Below, one piece after another: positions 33,254 to 42,026 of a DNA stretch of 47,633 nt. The position numbers and the translations under genes were made by a program. The notes below the pieces were generated by a model. That model saw nothing but the letters and a program-made list of their open reading frames with translations, did no database searches and had not been told where the DNA came from. This stretch comes from an uncultured Prevotella sp. GTDB taxonomy: Bacteria > Bacteroidota > Bacteroidia > Bacteroidales > Bacteroidaceae. Position 1 is the first letter of the stretch. Every line of letters begins with the position of its first letter. Where the stretch lies: NCBI GenBank assembly GCA_900318625.1, contig ONLG01000008.1, positions 1-47,633 of the forward strand, in the 5' to 3' direction.

Positions 33254-35893
33254 ATGAACTACACAATTGAAGAGGTGACAACGCTTATCGGTGCCCATCG
33301 CTACGGCACCGCCGAGGCATCGATAGGTTTCCTTCTCACCGACAGCCGCTCGCTGTGCTTTGCCGAGGAAACGCTGTTTTTCGCACTCACCACAAGCCGC
33401 AACGACGGCCATCGCTACATTGCCGACCTGCATAGGCGCGGCGTGCGCAACTTTGTTGTGCAGCACTTGCCTGCCGACTATGCCACCACATACGCCGACA
33501 GCAACTTCCTCAAGGTGACGGGCGTGCTCCAGGCACTGCAGCGACTTGCCGAACGCCACCGCGACGACTACTCGATACCCGTAGTGGGCATCACCGGCTC
33601 CAACGGAAAGACCATCGTCAAGGAGTGGCTCTACCAGTTGCTCAGCACTCCGTCGTCGGCAGCTGCCGACACAACGGGCTATGCCGACACAGGCAAAGAT
33701 GCTGAAGGCACTGCCGTTGCCGACTATCGTCGACGCGCCATTACCCGTTCGCCGCGCTCCTACAACTCACAGATAGGCGTGCCGCTGTCGGTCTGGCTGC
33801 TGGGCGAACATTCGCGCATCGGCATTTTCGAGGCCGGCATATCGCAGCCCGGCGAGATGGCAGCACTCAGAGCCATCATCCAGCCTACGATAGGCGTGCT
33901 GACGAACATCGGACAGGCCCATCAGGAGAACTTCCCCTCGCTCGAAGCCAAATGCAAGGAGAAGTTGCGCCTGTTCCACGACACCGAAGCCGTGGTCTAT
34001 CCCATGGACGACGAGCTCGTGGTGCGCTGTATGTCGCAGTATGCCTACAAGGGACAGCAGGTGGAATGGTCGCTTCGCAACCCGAAGGCCGCGCTCTACG
34101 TGAGCAGCACCGACACCGTGAGCCTCGAGCGCAACGGCAAACAGCAGGCTGCCACCTGCGTGAACTACGTGTGGAACCCCAACCACTCGGCAGCTCCGAA
34201 GCTGCAAGGCAGCTACACCATACCCTTTATCGACGAGGCATCGGTAGAGAACTCCATCACAGCCGCAGCCACCTTGCTCCATCTCGGCCTCGATGCCGGC
34301 GTGCTGGCAGAGCGCATGAGCCGCCTCGAACCTGTTGCCATGCGCCTCGAAGTGAAGCAGGGGCAGCGCGGATGCACGCTGATCAACGACTCATATAATT
34401 CGGACATCAATTCGCTCGACATAGCTCTCGACTTCATCTGCCGCCGTCCCGACAGCAGCGGCAACCACCGCACGCTCATACTGAGCGACATAGAGCAGAG
34501 CGGAGAGAGCGACGAGCAGCTCTATAGACGCGTGGCTGAGCTTATCGAGCAGCGCGGAGTGGAACGGTTTGTGGCTGTGGGGCCGCGCATCATGGCTCAG
34601 CGGCAGGCGTTCGATGGCTTTGCTAAGGGCGGCAGTGCTGCCGACGGCGGCGCGACGCGCAGCGTGAGCTTCTATGCCACCACCGAGGAGCTTGTAGAGA
34701 GCGGCCTGCTCGACACGATAAACCACGAGGTGGTGCTGATAAAGGGCGCACGGCAGTTCGGCTTCGACCGTATCACCGAGCTGATGACGCAGAAGGTGCA
34801 TGAGACAACGCTCGAGGTGAACCTCTCGGCATTGGTGGCAAACCTGAACTACTATCGCCAGCAGATGCGCCCCGACACCAAACTGGTGTGCATGATCAAG
34901 GCCGACGGCTACGGGGCAGGTGCCGTGGAGATAGCCAAGACGCTGCAAGACAATCGTGTGGACTATCTTGCCGTGGCTGTGGCAGACGAGGGCGTGACGC
35001 TCAGAAATGCCGGAATAACGTCGAACATAATGGTGATGAACCCCGAGATGACGGCTTTCAAGACCATGTTCGACTACGACCTGGAGCCGGAAGTATACTC
35101 CTTCCGCCTGCTCTCGGCTCTCGTGAAAGCTGCGCGCAAAGAGGGCATCACCAACTATCCCGTCCACATAAAGCTCGATACGGGTATGTGCCGCCTCGGC
35201 TTCAACCCAACTGAAGACATCGACGAGCTTATCCACCGGCTGAAATCGCAGAACGCGGTCATTCCGCGCTCGGTGTTCTCGCACTTCGTGGGCTCCGACA
35301 GCGACGACTTCGACGAGTTCTCGGCCCGCCAGTTCGCACTGTTCGATGCTGCCAGCCGCCGCCTGCAGGAAGCTTTCCCCCATACCATACTGCGGCACAT
35401 TGACAACTCGGCAGGTATAGAGCACTTCCCGGAGCGGCAACTCGATATGTGCCGCCTCGGAATTGGCCTCTATGGCATCAATCCGCGCAACAACCAGACC
35501 ATAAATACCGTGTCAACGCTCCGCACAACGATATTGCAGCTGCGCCGCGTGAAAGCCGGCGAGTCGGTGGGATACAGCCGCCGCACGGTGCTCGAGCGCG
35601 ACAGCATCATTGCCGCCATACCTATAGGCTATGCCGACGGCCTTAACCGTCACCTGGGCAACCGCAAAGGCTATTGTCTGGTGGACGGACAGCGAGCCGA
35701 CTATGTGGGAAATATCTGCATGGACGTGGCAATGGTCGACGTCACCGACATCCCGTGCAGCGAAGGCGACAGCGTTGAGATATTCGGCAACGGCCTTCCC
35801 GTGACGGTGCTTTCCGACTTGCTCGACACCATTCCCTACGAAGTGCTTACGGGTGTGAGCAATAGAGTGAAGCGAGTTTACTATAAAGAGTGA
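33254..35893 (+). CDS. MurF-alanine racemase fusion protein
   Basis: The 879-residue fusion joins two consecutive steps of D-alanine use in peptidoglycan synthesis. Residues 1 to about 510 are MurF-like (UDP-MurNAc-tripeptide + D-Ala-D-Ala ligase) with the P-loop GITGSNGKTIVKEW (Lys119), EAGISQPGEM, LTNIGQAHQENF and LINDSYNSDINS. Residues about 520-879 are a fold-type III PLP alanine racemase: MIKADGYGAGA holds the PLP lysine (Lys549), and SVGYSRRT the catalytic Tyr774. Both active sites look intact. This fusion is typical of Bacteroidota. ATG 33254 (MNYTIEEV) is preferred to the upstream 33215 because the latter lies within the promoter. Confidence 0.95.
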   Translation: MNYTIEEVTTLIGAHRYGTAEASIGFLLTDSRSLCFAEETLFFALTTSRNDGHRYIADLHRRGVRNFVVQHLPADYATTYADSNFLKVTGVLQALQRLAERHRDDYSIPVVGITGSNGKTIVKEWLYQLLSTPSSAAADTTGYADTGKDAEGTAVADYRRRAITRSPRSYNSQIGVPLSVWLLGEHSRIGIFEAGISQPGEMAALRAIIQPTIGVLTNIGQAHQENFPSLEAKCKEKLRLFHDTEAVVYPMDDELVVRCMSQYAYKGQQVEWSLRNPKAALYVSSTDTVSLERNGKQQAATCVNYVWNPNHSAAPKLQGSYTIPFIDEASVENSITAAATLLHLGLDAGVLAERMSRLEPVAMRLEVKQGQRGCTLINDSYNSDINSLDIALDFICRRPDSSGNHRTLILSDIEQSGESDEQLYRRVAELIEQRGVERFVAVGPRIMAQRQAFDGFAKGGSAADGGATRSVSFYATTEELVESGLLDTINHEVVLIKGARQFGFDRITELMTQKVHETTLEVNLSALVANLNYYRQQMRPDTKLVCMIKADGYGAGAVEIAKTLQDNRVDYLAVAVADEGVTLRNAGITSNIMVMNPEMTAFKTMFDYDLEPEVYSFRLLSALVKAARKEGITNYPVHIKLDTGMCRLGFNPTEDIDELIHRLKSQNAVIPRSVFSHFVGSDSDDFDEFSARQFALFDAASRRLQEAFPHTILRHIDNSAGIEHFPERQLDMCRLGIGLYGINPRNNQTINTVSTLRTTILQLRRVKAGESVGYSRRTVLERDSIIAAIPIGYADGLNRHLGNRKGYCLVDGQRADYVGNICMDVAMVDVTDIPCSEGDSVEIFGNGLPVTVLSDLLDTIPYEVLTGVSNRVKRVYYKE

Positions 35894-36035
35894 AGCCTAT
35901 TGGCTTCCGATGTGAGTGGTGAGGCGTATAGGGGGTGAGAAGATAGTTAGGTTCTGACAAGTGTCCAGCTAATAATGACAAGCTGAAAAGACTATCCTCT
36001 CACCCCTAACCCTCTCACCTCTAACTGCTGAAAAA
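35894..36035. terminator. Large imperfect inverted repeat between convergent genes
   Basis: Just after the murF-alr stop a small hairpin is present (GAAGCC 35892-35897, GGCTTC 35902-35907). A roughly 31-bp imperfect inverted repeat follows, with arms 35917-35947 and 35991-36021 (for example GGGGTGAGAAGATAGT and ACTATCCTCTCACCCC), around a 43-nt loop. Placed between convergent genes, it can act as a bidirectional terminator. The G/T-rich arms recall the hairpin repeat at 33068. Confidence 0.55.
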
Positions 36036-36779
36036 CTATTCCAAAAATCCCTGACGGCGCAGGGCCTTGAGCAGCGTGGCCGACATGGCTTCGTTGTCGC
36101 GGCGCGTGTAGCGGCAGTCGGTGAACACCTGTGCCAGAGTCTGCTTGTTGTTGATTTCCACGAAGTGGCGGTTCTCGGGCAGCTGCTCCTTAGTGGCGTA
36201 GTGGCTGTCGATGTCGGCAGGCGTGTAGTCGTGGTATTGCTCTTCGTGAACGATGGCGCTGATGGGCAGTCGGTCGCTCTGTGCAGGCTCTTCGGCAGGC
36301 CATCCCAGCGTGATAGTGGCCACGGGCATCACCAGCCGGGGCAGATGGAGGGCATCGATGATGGCCTCGGGCATATAGACGGTGGTTCCGAGGAAGCACG
36401 TTCCCAAGCCGCGGGCTTCGGCAAGGTTGCAGAAGGTCTGGCAGTAGAGCAGTGCGTCGGTGGCGGCGTTGATGAACGAGAGGAAGTTGTCGTAGCCCGG
36501 AGAAGCCTGCCGCTGCTCAGCCCAGAGCGTTGTGCGCCTGAAGTCGGCACAGAAAGTGAGCACCACGGGTGCTTCCGTCACCATAGGCTGTGAGAAGTGG
36601 GCCGGGGCGAGCTGGCGCTTGGCCTCGTCGCTGCGCGTTACCACTACCGAATAGAGCTGCAGGTTGCCCATCGTGGGAGTCTGCTCGGCAACAGAGAGCA
36701 GCTGGTTGAGCAGTTGAGGCTCAACGGGAGCCGACGAATATTTCCTTATTGTGCGGCGTTGTTTGATGTACTTTTCCAT
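36036..36779 (-). CDS. Nitroreductase family protein
   Basis: This 247-residue flavoenzyme of the NfsA/nitroreductase family uses FMN and NAD(P)H to reduce nitro- or quinone-type substrates. The N-terminus has the FMN-binding RRTIRKYSSAPV with EQTPTMGNLQLYSVVV. The central region has NAATDALLYCQTFCNLAEAR then GLGTCFLGTTVY, and the C-terminal part MPVATITLGWPAEEP. The C-terminal tail with YHDYTPADIDSHYATKEQ is also usual. The physiological substrate is unknown. It converges with murF-alr and is divergent from the RNR-like gene. Confidence 0.88.
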   Translation of the reverse strand: MEKYIKQRRTIRKYSSAPVEPQLLNQLLSVAEQTPTMGNLQLYSVVVTRSDEAKRQLAPAHFSQPMVTEAPVVLTFCADFRRTTLWAEQRQASPGYDNFLSFINAATDALLYCQTFCNLAEARGLGTCFLGTTVYMPEAIIDALHLPRLVMPVATITLGWPAEEPAQSDRLPISAIVHEEQYHDYTPADIDSHYATKEQLPENRHFVEINNKQTLAQVFTDCRYTRRDNEAMSATLLKALRRQGFLE

Positions 36780-36809
36780 CTGCTGTAAGGTGTTTAGTTT
36801 TCAAAGGTG

Positions 36810-36840
36810 CAAAATTACCTAAAATAATGCTAATTTCAAA
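36810..36840 (-). promoter_or_regulatory. Promoter of the nitroreductase gene
   Basis: On the minus strand TTTG (36837-36840), a 19-nt spacer and TAATTTTG (36810-36817) match the consensus exactly. The gene starts 30 nt downstream. Confidence 0.7.
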
Positions 36841-36858
36841 CTTTCACATTGCCAAACG

Positions 36859-36889
36859 GTTGCGTGCTGATTTCTTTTTGTTACCTTTG
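36859..36889 (+). promoter_or_regulatory. Promoter of the RNR-like domain gene
   Basis: TACCTTTG (36882-36889) matches the -7 consensus, and GTTG (36859-36862) 19 nt upstream is one base off the -33 TTTG. The start codon is 32 nt downstream. Confidence 0.6.
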
Positions 36890-36921
36890 CCGAAGAAACT
36901 TACAATCAAACCGTTCTTACT

Positions 36922-37434
36922 ATGGACTGTAGCAAGACATACGCCGATGGCCGCTTCCAGGTAGTTGAGATAAGGCCAAAGGAGCTGGAGTGCGACGTGG
37001 TTCGCTTCCAGAACAACAAAGAGAAATGGGTGGCGTTCGTGGGCCTGCTCGACGGCAGACCATACGAAATATTCACCGGCTTGCAAGACGACGAGGAGGG
37101 AATAGTGCTTCCGAAGACCGTCACCAAGGGCAAGATAATCAAGCAGACCAACGATGACGGCTCGCACCGCTACGATTTCCAGTTTGAAAACAAGCGCGGA
37201 TACAAGACGACCGTTGAGGGACTGAGCGAGAAGTTCAACCCCGAGTGCTGGAACTATGCCAAGCTCATCTCGGGCGTGCTGCGTTATGGTATGCCTATCA
37301 ACCACGTGATAAAGCTCGTCAGCTCGCTGTCGCTCAAGGACGACGACTTGAACACCTGGAAAACCGGTGTGGAGCGGGCGCTGAAGAAGTATGTCGATGG
37401 TGGCAACGACGAAGCCAATGAAGCTCACGAGTAG
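36922..37434 (+). CDS. Standalone domain resembling the C-terminal part of class II ribonucleotide reductase
   Basis: The 170-residue protein closely resembles, from memory, the region near the C-terminus of Bacteroidota vitamin B12-dependent (class II) ribonucleotide reductase: RPKELECDVVRFQNNKEKW, YEIFTGLQDDEEG, LPKTVTKGKIIKQ, YDFQFENKRGYKTTVEGL and NYAKLISGVLRYGMPI. It lacks the catalytic barrel, the substrate cysteines and the C-terminal zinc ribbon. It has its own promoter and a clean start, so it is not an obvious gene fragment. A role as an accessory or regulatory subunit, or an unrelated use of the domain, is inference. Its end overlaps folB by 17 nt. Confidence 0.65.
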   Translation: MDCSKTYADGRFQVVEIRPKELECDVVRFQNNKEKWVAFVGLLDGRPYEIFTGLQDDEEGIVLPKTVTKGKIIKQTNDDGSHRYDFQFENKRGYKTTVEGLSEKFNPECWNYAKLISGVLRYGMPINHVIKLVSSLSLKDDDLNTWKTGVERALKKYVDGGNDEANEAHE

Positions 37435-37816
37435 CCGTGTGGTGCTTGAGAAGGTGCGCCTTCATGCTGCCCACGGTGTCATGCCGCAGGAGCAGAAGGT
37501 GGGGGGCGAGTTCGAGGTAAGCCTCAGTGTGGGCTGCGAACTGGCCAAGGCCGTTGAGACCGATGACCTGCGGTACACCATCAACTATGCCCGGCTCTAC
37601 GAGATTGTGAGGCAGGAGATGCTTATTCCGTCGAAACTGCTCGAGCATGTGGCTGGCAGAATAGCATCAAACATATTCAGAAGCTTCCCCGAAGCGGCTC
37701 TGCTCGACCTGAAGATTACCAAGGTCAATCCGCCGATGGGTGCTCATTGCGATGGCGCGAGCGTGGTTATGAGCTTCGAAAGGACTCCCGACGACTCGCT
37801 CGCAGAAAGCTGCTGA
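37418..37816 (+). CDS. folB: Dihydroneopterin aldolase
   Basis: FolB converts 7,8-dihydroneopterin to 6-hydroxymethyl-dihydropterin in folate synthesis. It has about 132 residues from ATG 37418 (MKLTSSRVVLEKV). Family features are VRLHAAHGVMPQEQKVGGEF (usually GxxxxE), TINYARLYEIVRQEM, SKLLEHVAGRIA and LKITKVNPP. An earlier in-frame start at 37391 would extend it deep into the upstream gene and is less likely. It overlaps the RNR-like gene by 17 nt, suggesting co-transcription. Confidence 0.92.
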   Translation: MKLTSSRVVLEKVRLHAAHGVMPQEQKVGGEFEVSLSVGCELAKAVETDDLRYTINYARLYEIVRQEMLIPSKLLEHVAGRIASNIFRSFPEAALLDLKITKVNPPMGAHCDGASVVMSFERTPDDSLAESC

Positions 37817-37830
37817 GATATGCTCGGCTG

Positions 37831-37848
37831 CTTATTATATATAATAAG
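37831..37848. promoter_or_regulatory. Perfect 18-bp AT-rich palindrome before the amidase gene
   Basis: CTTATTATATATAATAAG is its own reverse complement. It sits between folB and the preferred GTG start of the amidase. A related sequence, CTTATATATATAAATAAG, lies at 25941-25958 upstream of the RelA/SpoT gene. It may be an operator, or a short AT hairpin in the transcript. Confidence 0.35.
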
Positions 37849-37864
37849 GTGTAAAAACAGAAAG

Positions 37865-39121
37865 GTGAAGACACGACTTTCCATATTACTCATTGCGTTG
37901 CTGATGCCTCTTTCGATAGCTTTCGGTGCTGGGAAGAAGTTCACCCTCGTCATTGATGCAGGTCACGGAGGTCACGACATTGGCGCTCCCGGCAGCATGG
38001 TCAATGAGAAAAGCATCAATCTGAACGTTGCATTGGCTTTCGGAAGGTACGTAGAGCAGGCTTGTCCCGACGTAAGGGTGGTGTATACTCGCCGTTCCGA
38101 TGTGTTCATACCGCTTTACGAGCGTGCCGACATTGCCAACCGCGCCAAAGCCGACCTCTTTGTGTCGGTTCATACCAATGCCTTGCCGGGCGGAAGGGTG
38201 GCTCGCGGATTGCAGTCATATACCCTGACACTGTCTAAGGCGGGTGCAAACTTAGAGGTGGCGAAGCGCGAGAACTCCGTGATAGAGCTCGAGGGCAACG
38301 ACCGCCAGCACATGGCGAAGTACGATCCCAGCTCTCCAGAGAACCAGGTGATGTTTGAACTGCTGCAAAGTCAGAACATGGAGCGAAGCGTGGAGTACGC
38401 CAAATACGTTCAGCAAGAGACGTGTGCCGTTGCCGGAAGGCTCGACAAGGGTGTGCATCAGGCTAATCTTGCGGTGCTCAGACTCACTTCCATGCCCGCC
38501 TGTCTGGTGGAACTGGGCTTCATAACGACCCCCGACGAAGAGCAATTCCTTGCTTCGCCAGAGGGAGCTGAACTCATGGCAAAAGGTATTTTCAACGCTT
38601 TTGTGAGATATAAGGCCAAGTACAACGACAAGATAGTCATTCCATACGCAGCCTCAGGCACCCCGTCGGCGCGTGTGCAGGCCGAAACAGCTATGCAGAA
38701 GCCCGTGGCAAAGGCAAGCGAGGAACCTCAGCCGACAAGGGTTGTGCGCAAAGTAAAGCCTGCGGAGGCACCTGCGCCTAAGCCTAAGAAGCCTAACAAG
38801 CCTGCCGAAGAGCCTGCCGCAAAGGCCAAAGCAGCCAAAGATGATGACGGAAAGCCTGTTTTCAAGGTACAGATATTGGCCGTGAACCGAACTCTTCGCC
38901 CCGGAAGCCAGCAGCTCAAGGGCCATAAAGACGTGGACCACTATATGGACGGGCAGACCGTGAAGTACACCAAGGGTGCTTCTACCGACTATAACGAGAT
39001 GCTGCGTCTGCGTAAGAAGCTGCTCGACGACTTCCCACAGGCTTTCATCATAGCCTTCAAGGACGGTCAGCGGATGGACATCACCAAGGCCATTCAGGAG
39101 TTCAGGCTACGTGGTAAATAG
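37865..39121 (+). CDS. N-acetylmuramoyl-L-alanine amidase (Amidase_3)
   Basis: This exported enzyme cuts the amide between MurNAc and the stem peptide. The Amidase_3 zinc site is visible: VIDAGHGGHDIGAPG (His), NEKSINLNVALAFG (Glu), DLFVSVHTNALP (His), and the closing VELGFITTPDEEQFL (Glu). A Pro/Ala/Lys-rich linker follows (about residues 270-330), then a SPOR-like C-terminal part (VFKVQILAVNRTLRPGS). GTG 37865 is chosen because it gives a normal signal peptide (VKTRLSILLIALLMPLSIA). The frame is open to ATG 37820, but that would precede the AT palindrome and lengthen the n-region. Confidence 0.9.
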   Translation: MKTRLSILLIALLMPLSIAFGAGKKFTLVIDAGHGGHDIGAPGSMVNEKSINLNVALAFGRYVEQACPDVRVVYTRRSDVFIPLYERADIANRAKADLFVSVHTNALPGGRVARGLQSYTLTLSKAGANLEVAKRENSVIELEGNDRQHMAKYDPSSPENQVMFELLQSQNMERSVEYAKYVQQETCAVAGRLDKGVHQANLAVLRLTSMPACLVELGFITTPDEEQFLASPEGAELMAKGIFNAFVRYKAKYNDKIVIPYAASGTPSARVQAETAMQKPVAKASEEPQPTRVVRKVKPAEAPAPKPKKPNKPAEEPAAKAKAAKDDDGKPVFKVQILAVNRTLRPGSQQLKGHKDVDHYMDGQTVKYTKGASTDYNEMLRLRKKLLDDFPQAFIIAFKDGQRMDITKAIQEFRLRGK

Positions 39122-39180
39122 CAAACAACAGAACAATATTATATAAACGGACATAACAAAAAAATATAAACGTTAGTGCA

Positions 39181-40128
39181 ATGAAGAAAGAAGTGAAGAT
39201 AGCCATAGTAGCTATCGTAGGCATAATGCTGCTGTTTTTCGGAATGACATTCCTCAAAGGACTGGATCTTTTCTCGTCGAACAAGCTCTATAAGATACGC
39301 TTCAGCGACATATCCGGCCTCTCCACGTCGACTCCCATCTATGCCGACGGCTACAAGGTGGGCGTGATTAAGGACATACACTACGATTTCAGCAAGCAGG
39401 GAGAGATTCTTGCCGATGTCGGCATAAACGAAGCAATGCCCATTCCGCAGGGAACGAGGGCCGAGATAGCCAGCGACCTGCTCGGAAACGTGCAGGTGAA
39501 GCTCATCCGTCCGGCATTGTCGGCTGCCACACTGGCCGAGGGCGGCATCATCGACGGCACCATCAGCGACAATGCTCTGGGCTCTGTGAAGAGCATGGTG
39601 CCCGATATTCAGAAGATGCTTCCTAAGCTCGACTCAATCCTTTACAATGTTAACAGGCTGCTTCAGGACCCAGCCCTGGCCGCATCGCTGCACAACGTGA
39701 GCACAATCACTTCCGGACTGACCACATCTACGCGCCAGCTCAACGTGCTGCTGGCACAGCTCAACGGCGAGATGCCTGTGCTCACGCAGAAGGTCAACAC
39801 CGTTCTCGACAACACAAACGGCACTATGGTGTCGGCAAAAGGTGCCGTGGCCAATGCCGACAAGATGCTTGCCAATCTGAACAGCCAGGTCGAAAAGACC
39901 GACATTGCAGCCACGATGCAGAAGCTCGACAAGACGATGGCCAACCTTCAGACCCTCACCGACAAGCTCAACAGCCGCGACGGTTCGCTGGGACTGTTGA
40001 TGAACGACCGCGCTCTGTACGATAACCTTACCCGGACGATGCGCGATGCCGACTCGCTGATGGTCGACTTGCGGAAGCATCCCAAGCGTTACGTACACTT
40101 CTCTGTGTTCGGCAGAAAGGACAAATAG
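39181..40128 (+). CDS. MCE/MlaD family lipid-transport protein
   Basis: The 315-residue protein has one N-terminal transmembrane helix (VKIAIVAIVGIMLLFFGMTF) and an MCE domain (about 35-115: YKIRFSDISGLSTSTPIYADG then KVGVIKDI and GTRAEIASDLLGNVQVKL). The remainder is a long helical part (PVLTQKVNTVLDNTNG and similar), as in substrate-binding subunits of Mla-type phospholipid transporters. No ABC ATPase or permease gene lies next to it, which is common in Bacteroidota. It starts 59 nt after the amidase and ends at a hairpin terminator. Confidence 0.92.
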   Translation: MKKEVKIAIVAIVGIMLLFFGMTFLKGLDLFSSNKLYKIRFSDISGLSTSTPIYADGYKVGVIKDIHYDFSKQGEILADVGINEAMPIPQGTRAEIASDLLGNVQVKLIRPALSAATLAEGGIIDGTISDNALGSVKSMVPDIQKMLPKLDSILYNVNRLLQDPALAASLHNVSTITSGLTTSTRQLNVLLAQLNGEMPVLTQKVNTVLDNTNGTMVSAKGAVANADKMLANLNSQVEKTDIAATMQKLDKTMANLQTLTDKLNSRDGSLGLLMNDRALYDNLTRTMRDADSLMVDLRKHPKRYVHFSVFGRKDK

Positions 40129-40148
40129 TGCCTGACAGCCCACGTTAC

Positions 40149-40186
40149 AGCCATTGCGGGGTGCCAGAAACAGCCCTGCAATGGCT
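40149..40186 (+). terminator. Hairpin after the mlaD-like gene
   Basis: A 13-bp stem (AGCCATTGCGGGG 40149-40161 paired with CCCTGCAATGGCT 40174-40186, one G-U) has a 12-nt loop. No immediate T-run follows, though an ATTT-rich region begins about 20 nt later. Confidence 0.5.
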
Positions 40187-40580
40187 TGGCAAACGGCAAA
40201 CAGACAATTTGTAAAGCAACTATTCTATTTAAAAAAAGTCTAAATACTTTTGTTAAAGTTCCACGCTTTAAGCTAATAACGTAAATAGTGAAATGTCAGT
40301 AGGTTTGATGCTGCGCGCAGAATGTTTCATTATTTGAGGCGTTTAGGCCGCAGTCAGACTAAAACCGTTTGATAATGAAGAACTTGTAAACAGGCAAACT
40401 CTGTTTTTGAATTGTCTTCCGTCGCGCCGCCGCAACCACCTTAAAACGTGATTATTAGGCAACAATACCACAGTTTGGCCTATTCTGGAATGTTTGCCTT
40501 GTGGAAAAAGATTGTTAATTTTGCATCTGCAATAATTTAAAACGACGTAAGTCTAACCGTCAATCGTAGATTTAACCGAC
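40187..40580. other. dnaA upstream region
   Basis: About 390 bp without a coding frame lie between the MCE gene and dnaA. The region is AT-rich in parts (TATTTAAAAAAAGTC near 40227) and contains one near-DnaA box, TGTGGAAAA at 40500-40508, inside the dnaA promoter spacer. I see no cluster of TTATCCACA boxes, so an origin here is not supported. Confidence 0.45.
40493..40523 (+). promoter_or_regulatory. dnaA promoter with a possible DnaA box in its spacer
   Basis: TTTG (40493-40496), a 19-nt spacer and TAATTTTG (40516-40523) match the consensus exactly. The spacer contains TGTGGAAAA (40500-40508), one base from the inverted DnaA box TGTGGATAA, which suggests autoregulation. Confidence 0.65.
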
Positions 40581-41987
40581 ATGGACGTAAACCCTAATAA
40601 GCTCTGGAAGCAGTGTCTGCTCTTAATAAGAGAGAATGTGACAGAGCAGCAATTCAATACTTGGTTCAAGCCCGTTTGCTTTGAGTCGTATGCTGCGGCC
40701 TCGAAGACACTCTTGTTGCGGGTTCCCAGTGCTTTTGTATATGAGTATCTGGAGGAGAACTACATTGATTTGCTGAGCAAGGTGCTTACCCGCGTGTTCG
40801 GTAAAGGTGTGAAACTGTCTTACCGCATTGTGCAAGACAAGGAGCACGGCATAACCACCGTTGAAGAGTCGGAGCCCGTTGACAACCTCGTGAGCCAGCA
40901 GCCAACGCGCCGCGGCAACCAGTCGCCCACACAGCTTGATGCTGCGCCGAGCGACATAGACTCGCAGCTGGATCCCCACAAGACCTTCCAGAACTTCATC
41001 GAGGGCGACAGCAACAAGCTTCCGCGCTCAATAGGCTTGTCGATAGCCGAGCATCCCAACACCACACAGTTCAACCCGATGTTCATCTACGGCCCCTCGG
41101 GATGCGGAAAGACCCACCTCGTCAATGCCATAGGGATCAAGACAAAGCAGCTCTATCCCCAGAAGAGAGTGCTCTATATCAGTGCGCGCCTCTTCCAAGT
41201 GCAGTACACAAACTCCGTCCTGCACAACACCACCAATGATTTCATCAACTTCTACCAGACCATCGACCTGCTTATAGTCGATGACATACAGGAGTGGATG
41301 ACCGCAACGAAGACTCAGGACACCTTCTTCCATATCTTCAACCACCTCTTCCGCAACGGCAAGCGCATCATTCTGGCCTCCGACCGTCCGCCGGTAGACC
41401 TCAAGGGCATGAACGACCGCTTGCTGACGCGTTTCTCCTGCGGCCTTATCGCCGAGCTTGAGAAGCCCAACGTGCAGCTGTGCGTAGACATACTGAACCA
41501 GAAGATACGCCGCGACGGACTGCATATCCCCGACGATGTGGTGATGTATATAGCCCAGACAGCCAACGGAAGCGTGCGCGACCTGCAGGGAGTAATCAAC
41601 TCGCTGCTTGCCTACAGCGTGGTTTACAACAGTCATATCGATATGCGCCTGGCCGAAAGGGTCATCAAGCGTGCCGTGAAAGTTGACGACCGTCCGCTCA
41701 CGATGGACGATATCATCGAGACTGTGTGCAACCATTTCAACGTGTCGTCAAGCTCGGTGGCTGGCCGTAGCCGCAAAAGGGAGTTCGTGGTGGCCCGTCA
41801 GGTGTCGATGTATCTTGCACAGAAGTACACCAAGATGCCTGCTTCGCGAATAGGAAAGCTTGTCGGAGGGCGCGACCACAGCACCGTCATCCACAGCTGT
41901 TCGCAGGTGGAGCAGCGACTGAAGACCGACAAAGCCTTCTCGGCAGAGGTCTCGAGCATTGAAAATTCCTTCAAACTTAAACCATAA
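40581..41987 (+). CDS. dnaA: Chromosomal replication initiator DnaA
   Basis: DnaA binds DnaA boxes and melts the origin as an ATP-bound filament. It has 468 residues in the standard domain order. Domain I (about 1-90) includes FNTWFKPVCFESY, and a variable linker follows. The AAA+ domain has the Walker A YGPSGCGKTHLVNAIG, Walker B DLLIVDDIQEW, and the box VII/sensor region FSCGLIAELEKPN. The DNA-binding domain IV carries PASRIGKLVGGRDHSTVIHS. The presence of dnaA about 10 kb from parAB suggests an origin-proximal location. Confidence 0.98.
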   Translation: MDVNPNKLWKQCLLLIRENVTEQQFNTWFKPVCFESYAAASKTLLLRVPSAFVYEYLEENYIDLLSKVLTRVFGKGVKLSYRIVQDKEHGITTVEESEPVDNLVSQQPTRRGNQSPTQLDAAPSDIDSQLDPHKTFQNFIEGDSNKLPRSIGLSIAEHPNTTQFNPMFIYGPSGCGKTHLVNAIGIKTKQLYPQKRVLYISARLFQVQYTNSVLHNTTNDFINFYQTIDLLIVDDIQEWMTATKTQDTFFHIFNHLFRNGKRIILASDRPPVDLKGMNDRLLTRFSCGLIAELEKPNVQLCVDILNQKIRRDGLHIPDDVVMYIAQTANGSVRDLQGVINSLLAYSVVYNSHIDMRLAERVIKRAVKVDDRPLTMDDIIETVCNHFNVSSSSVAGRSRKREFVVARQVSMYLAQKYTKMPASRIGKLVGGRDHSTVIHSCSQVEQRLKTDKAFSAEVSSIENSFKLKP

Positions 41988-42026
41988 TCTAAGCAAACAA
42001 AACTTCCCATGAAAGACTTCTGAAAG

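Noticed and set aside
40129-40580. Replication origin upstream of dnaA
   Set aside because: Only one near-match DnaA box was seen, without a cluster or an AT-rich unwinding element next to it.
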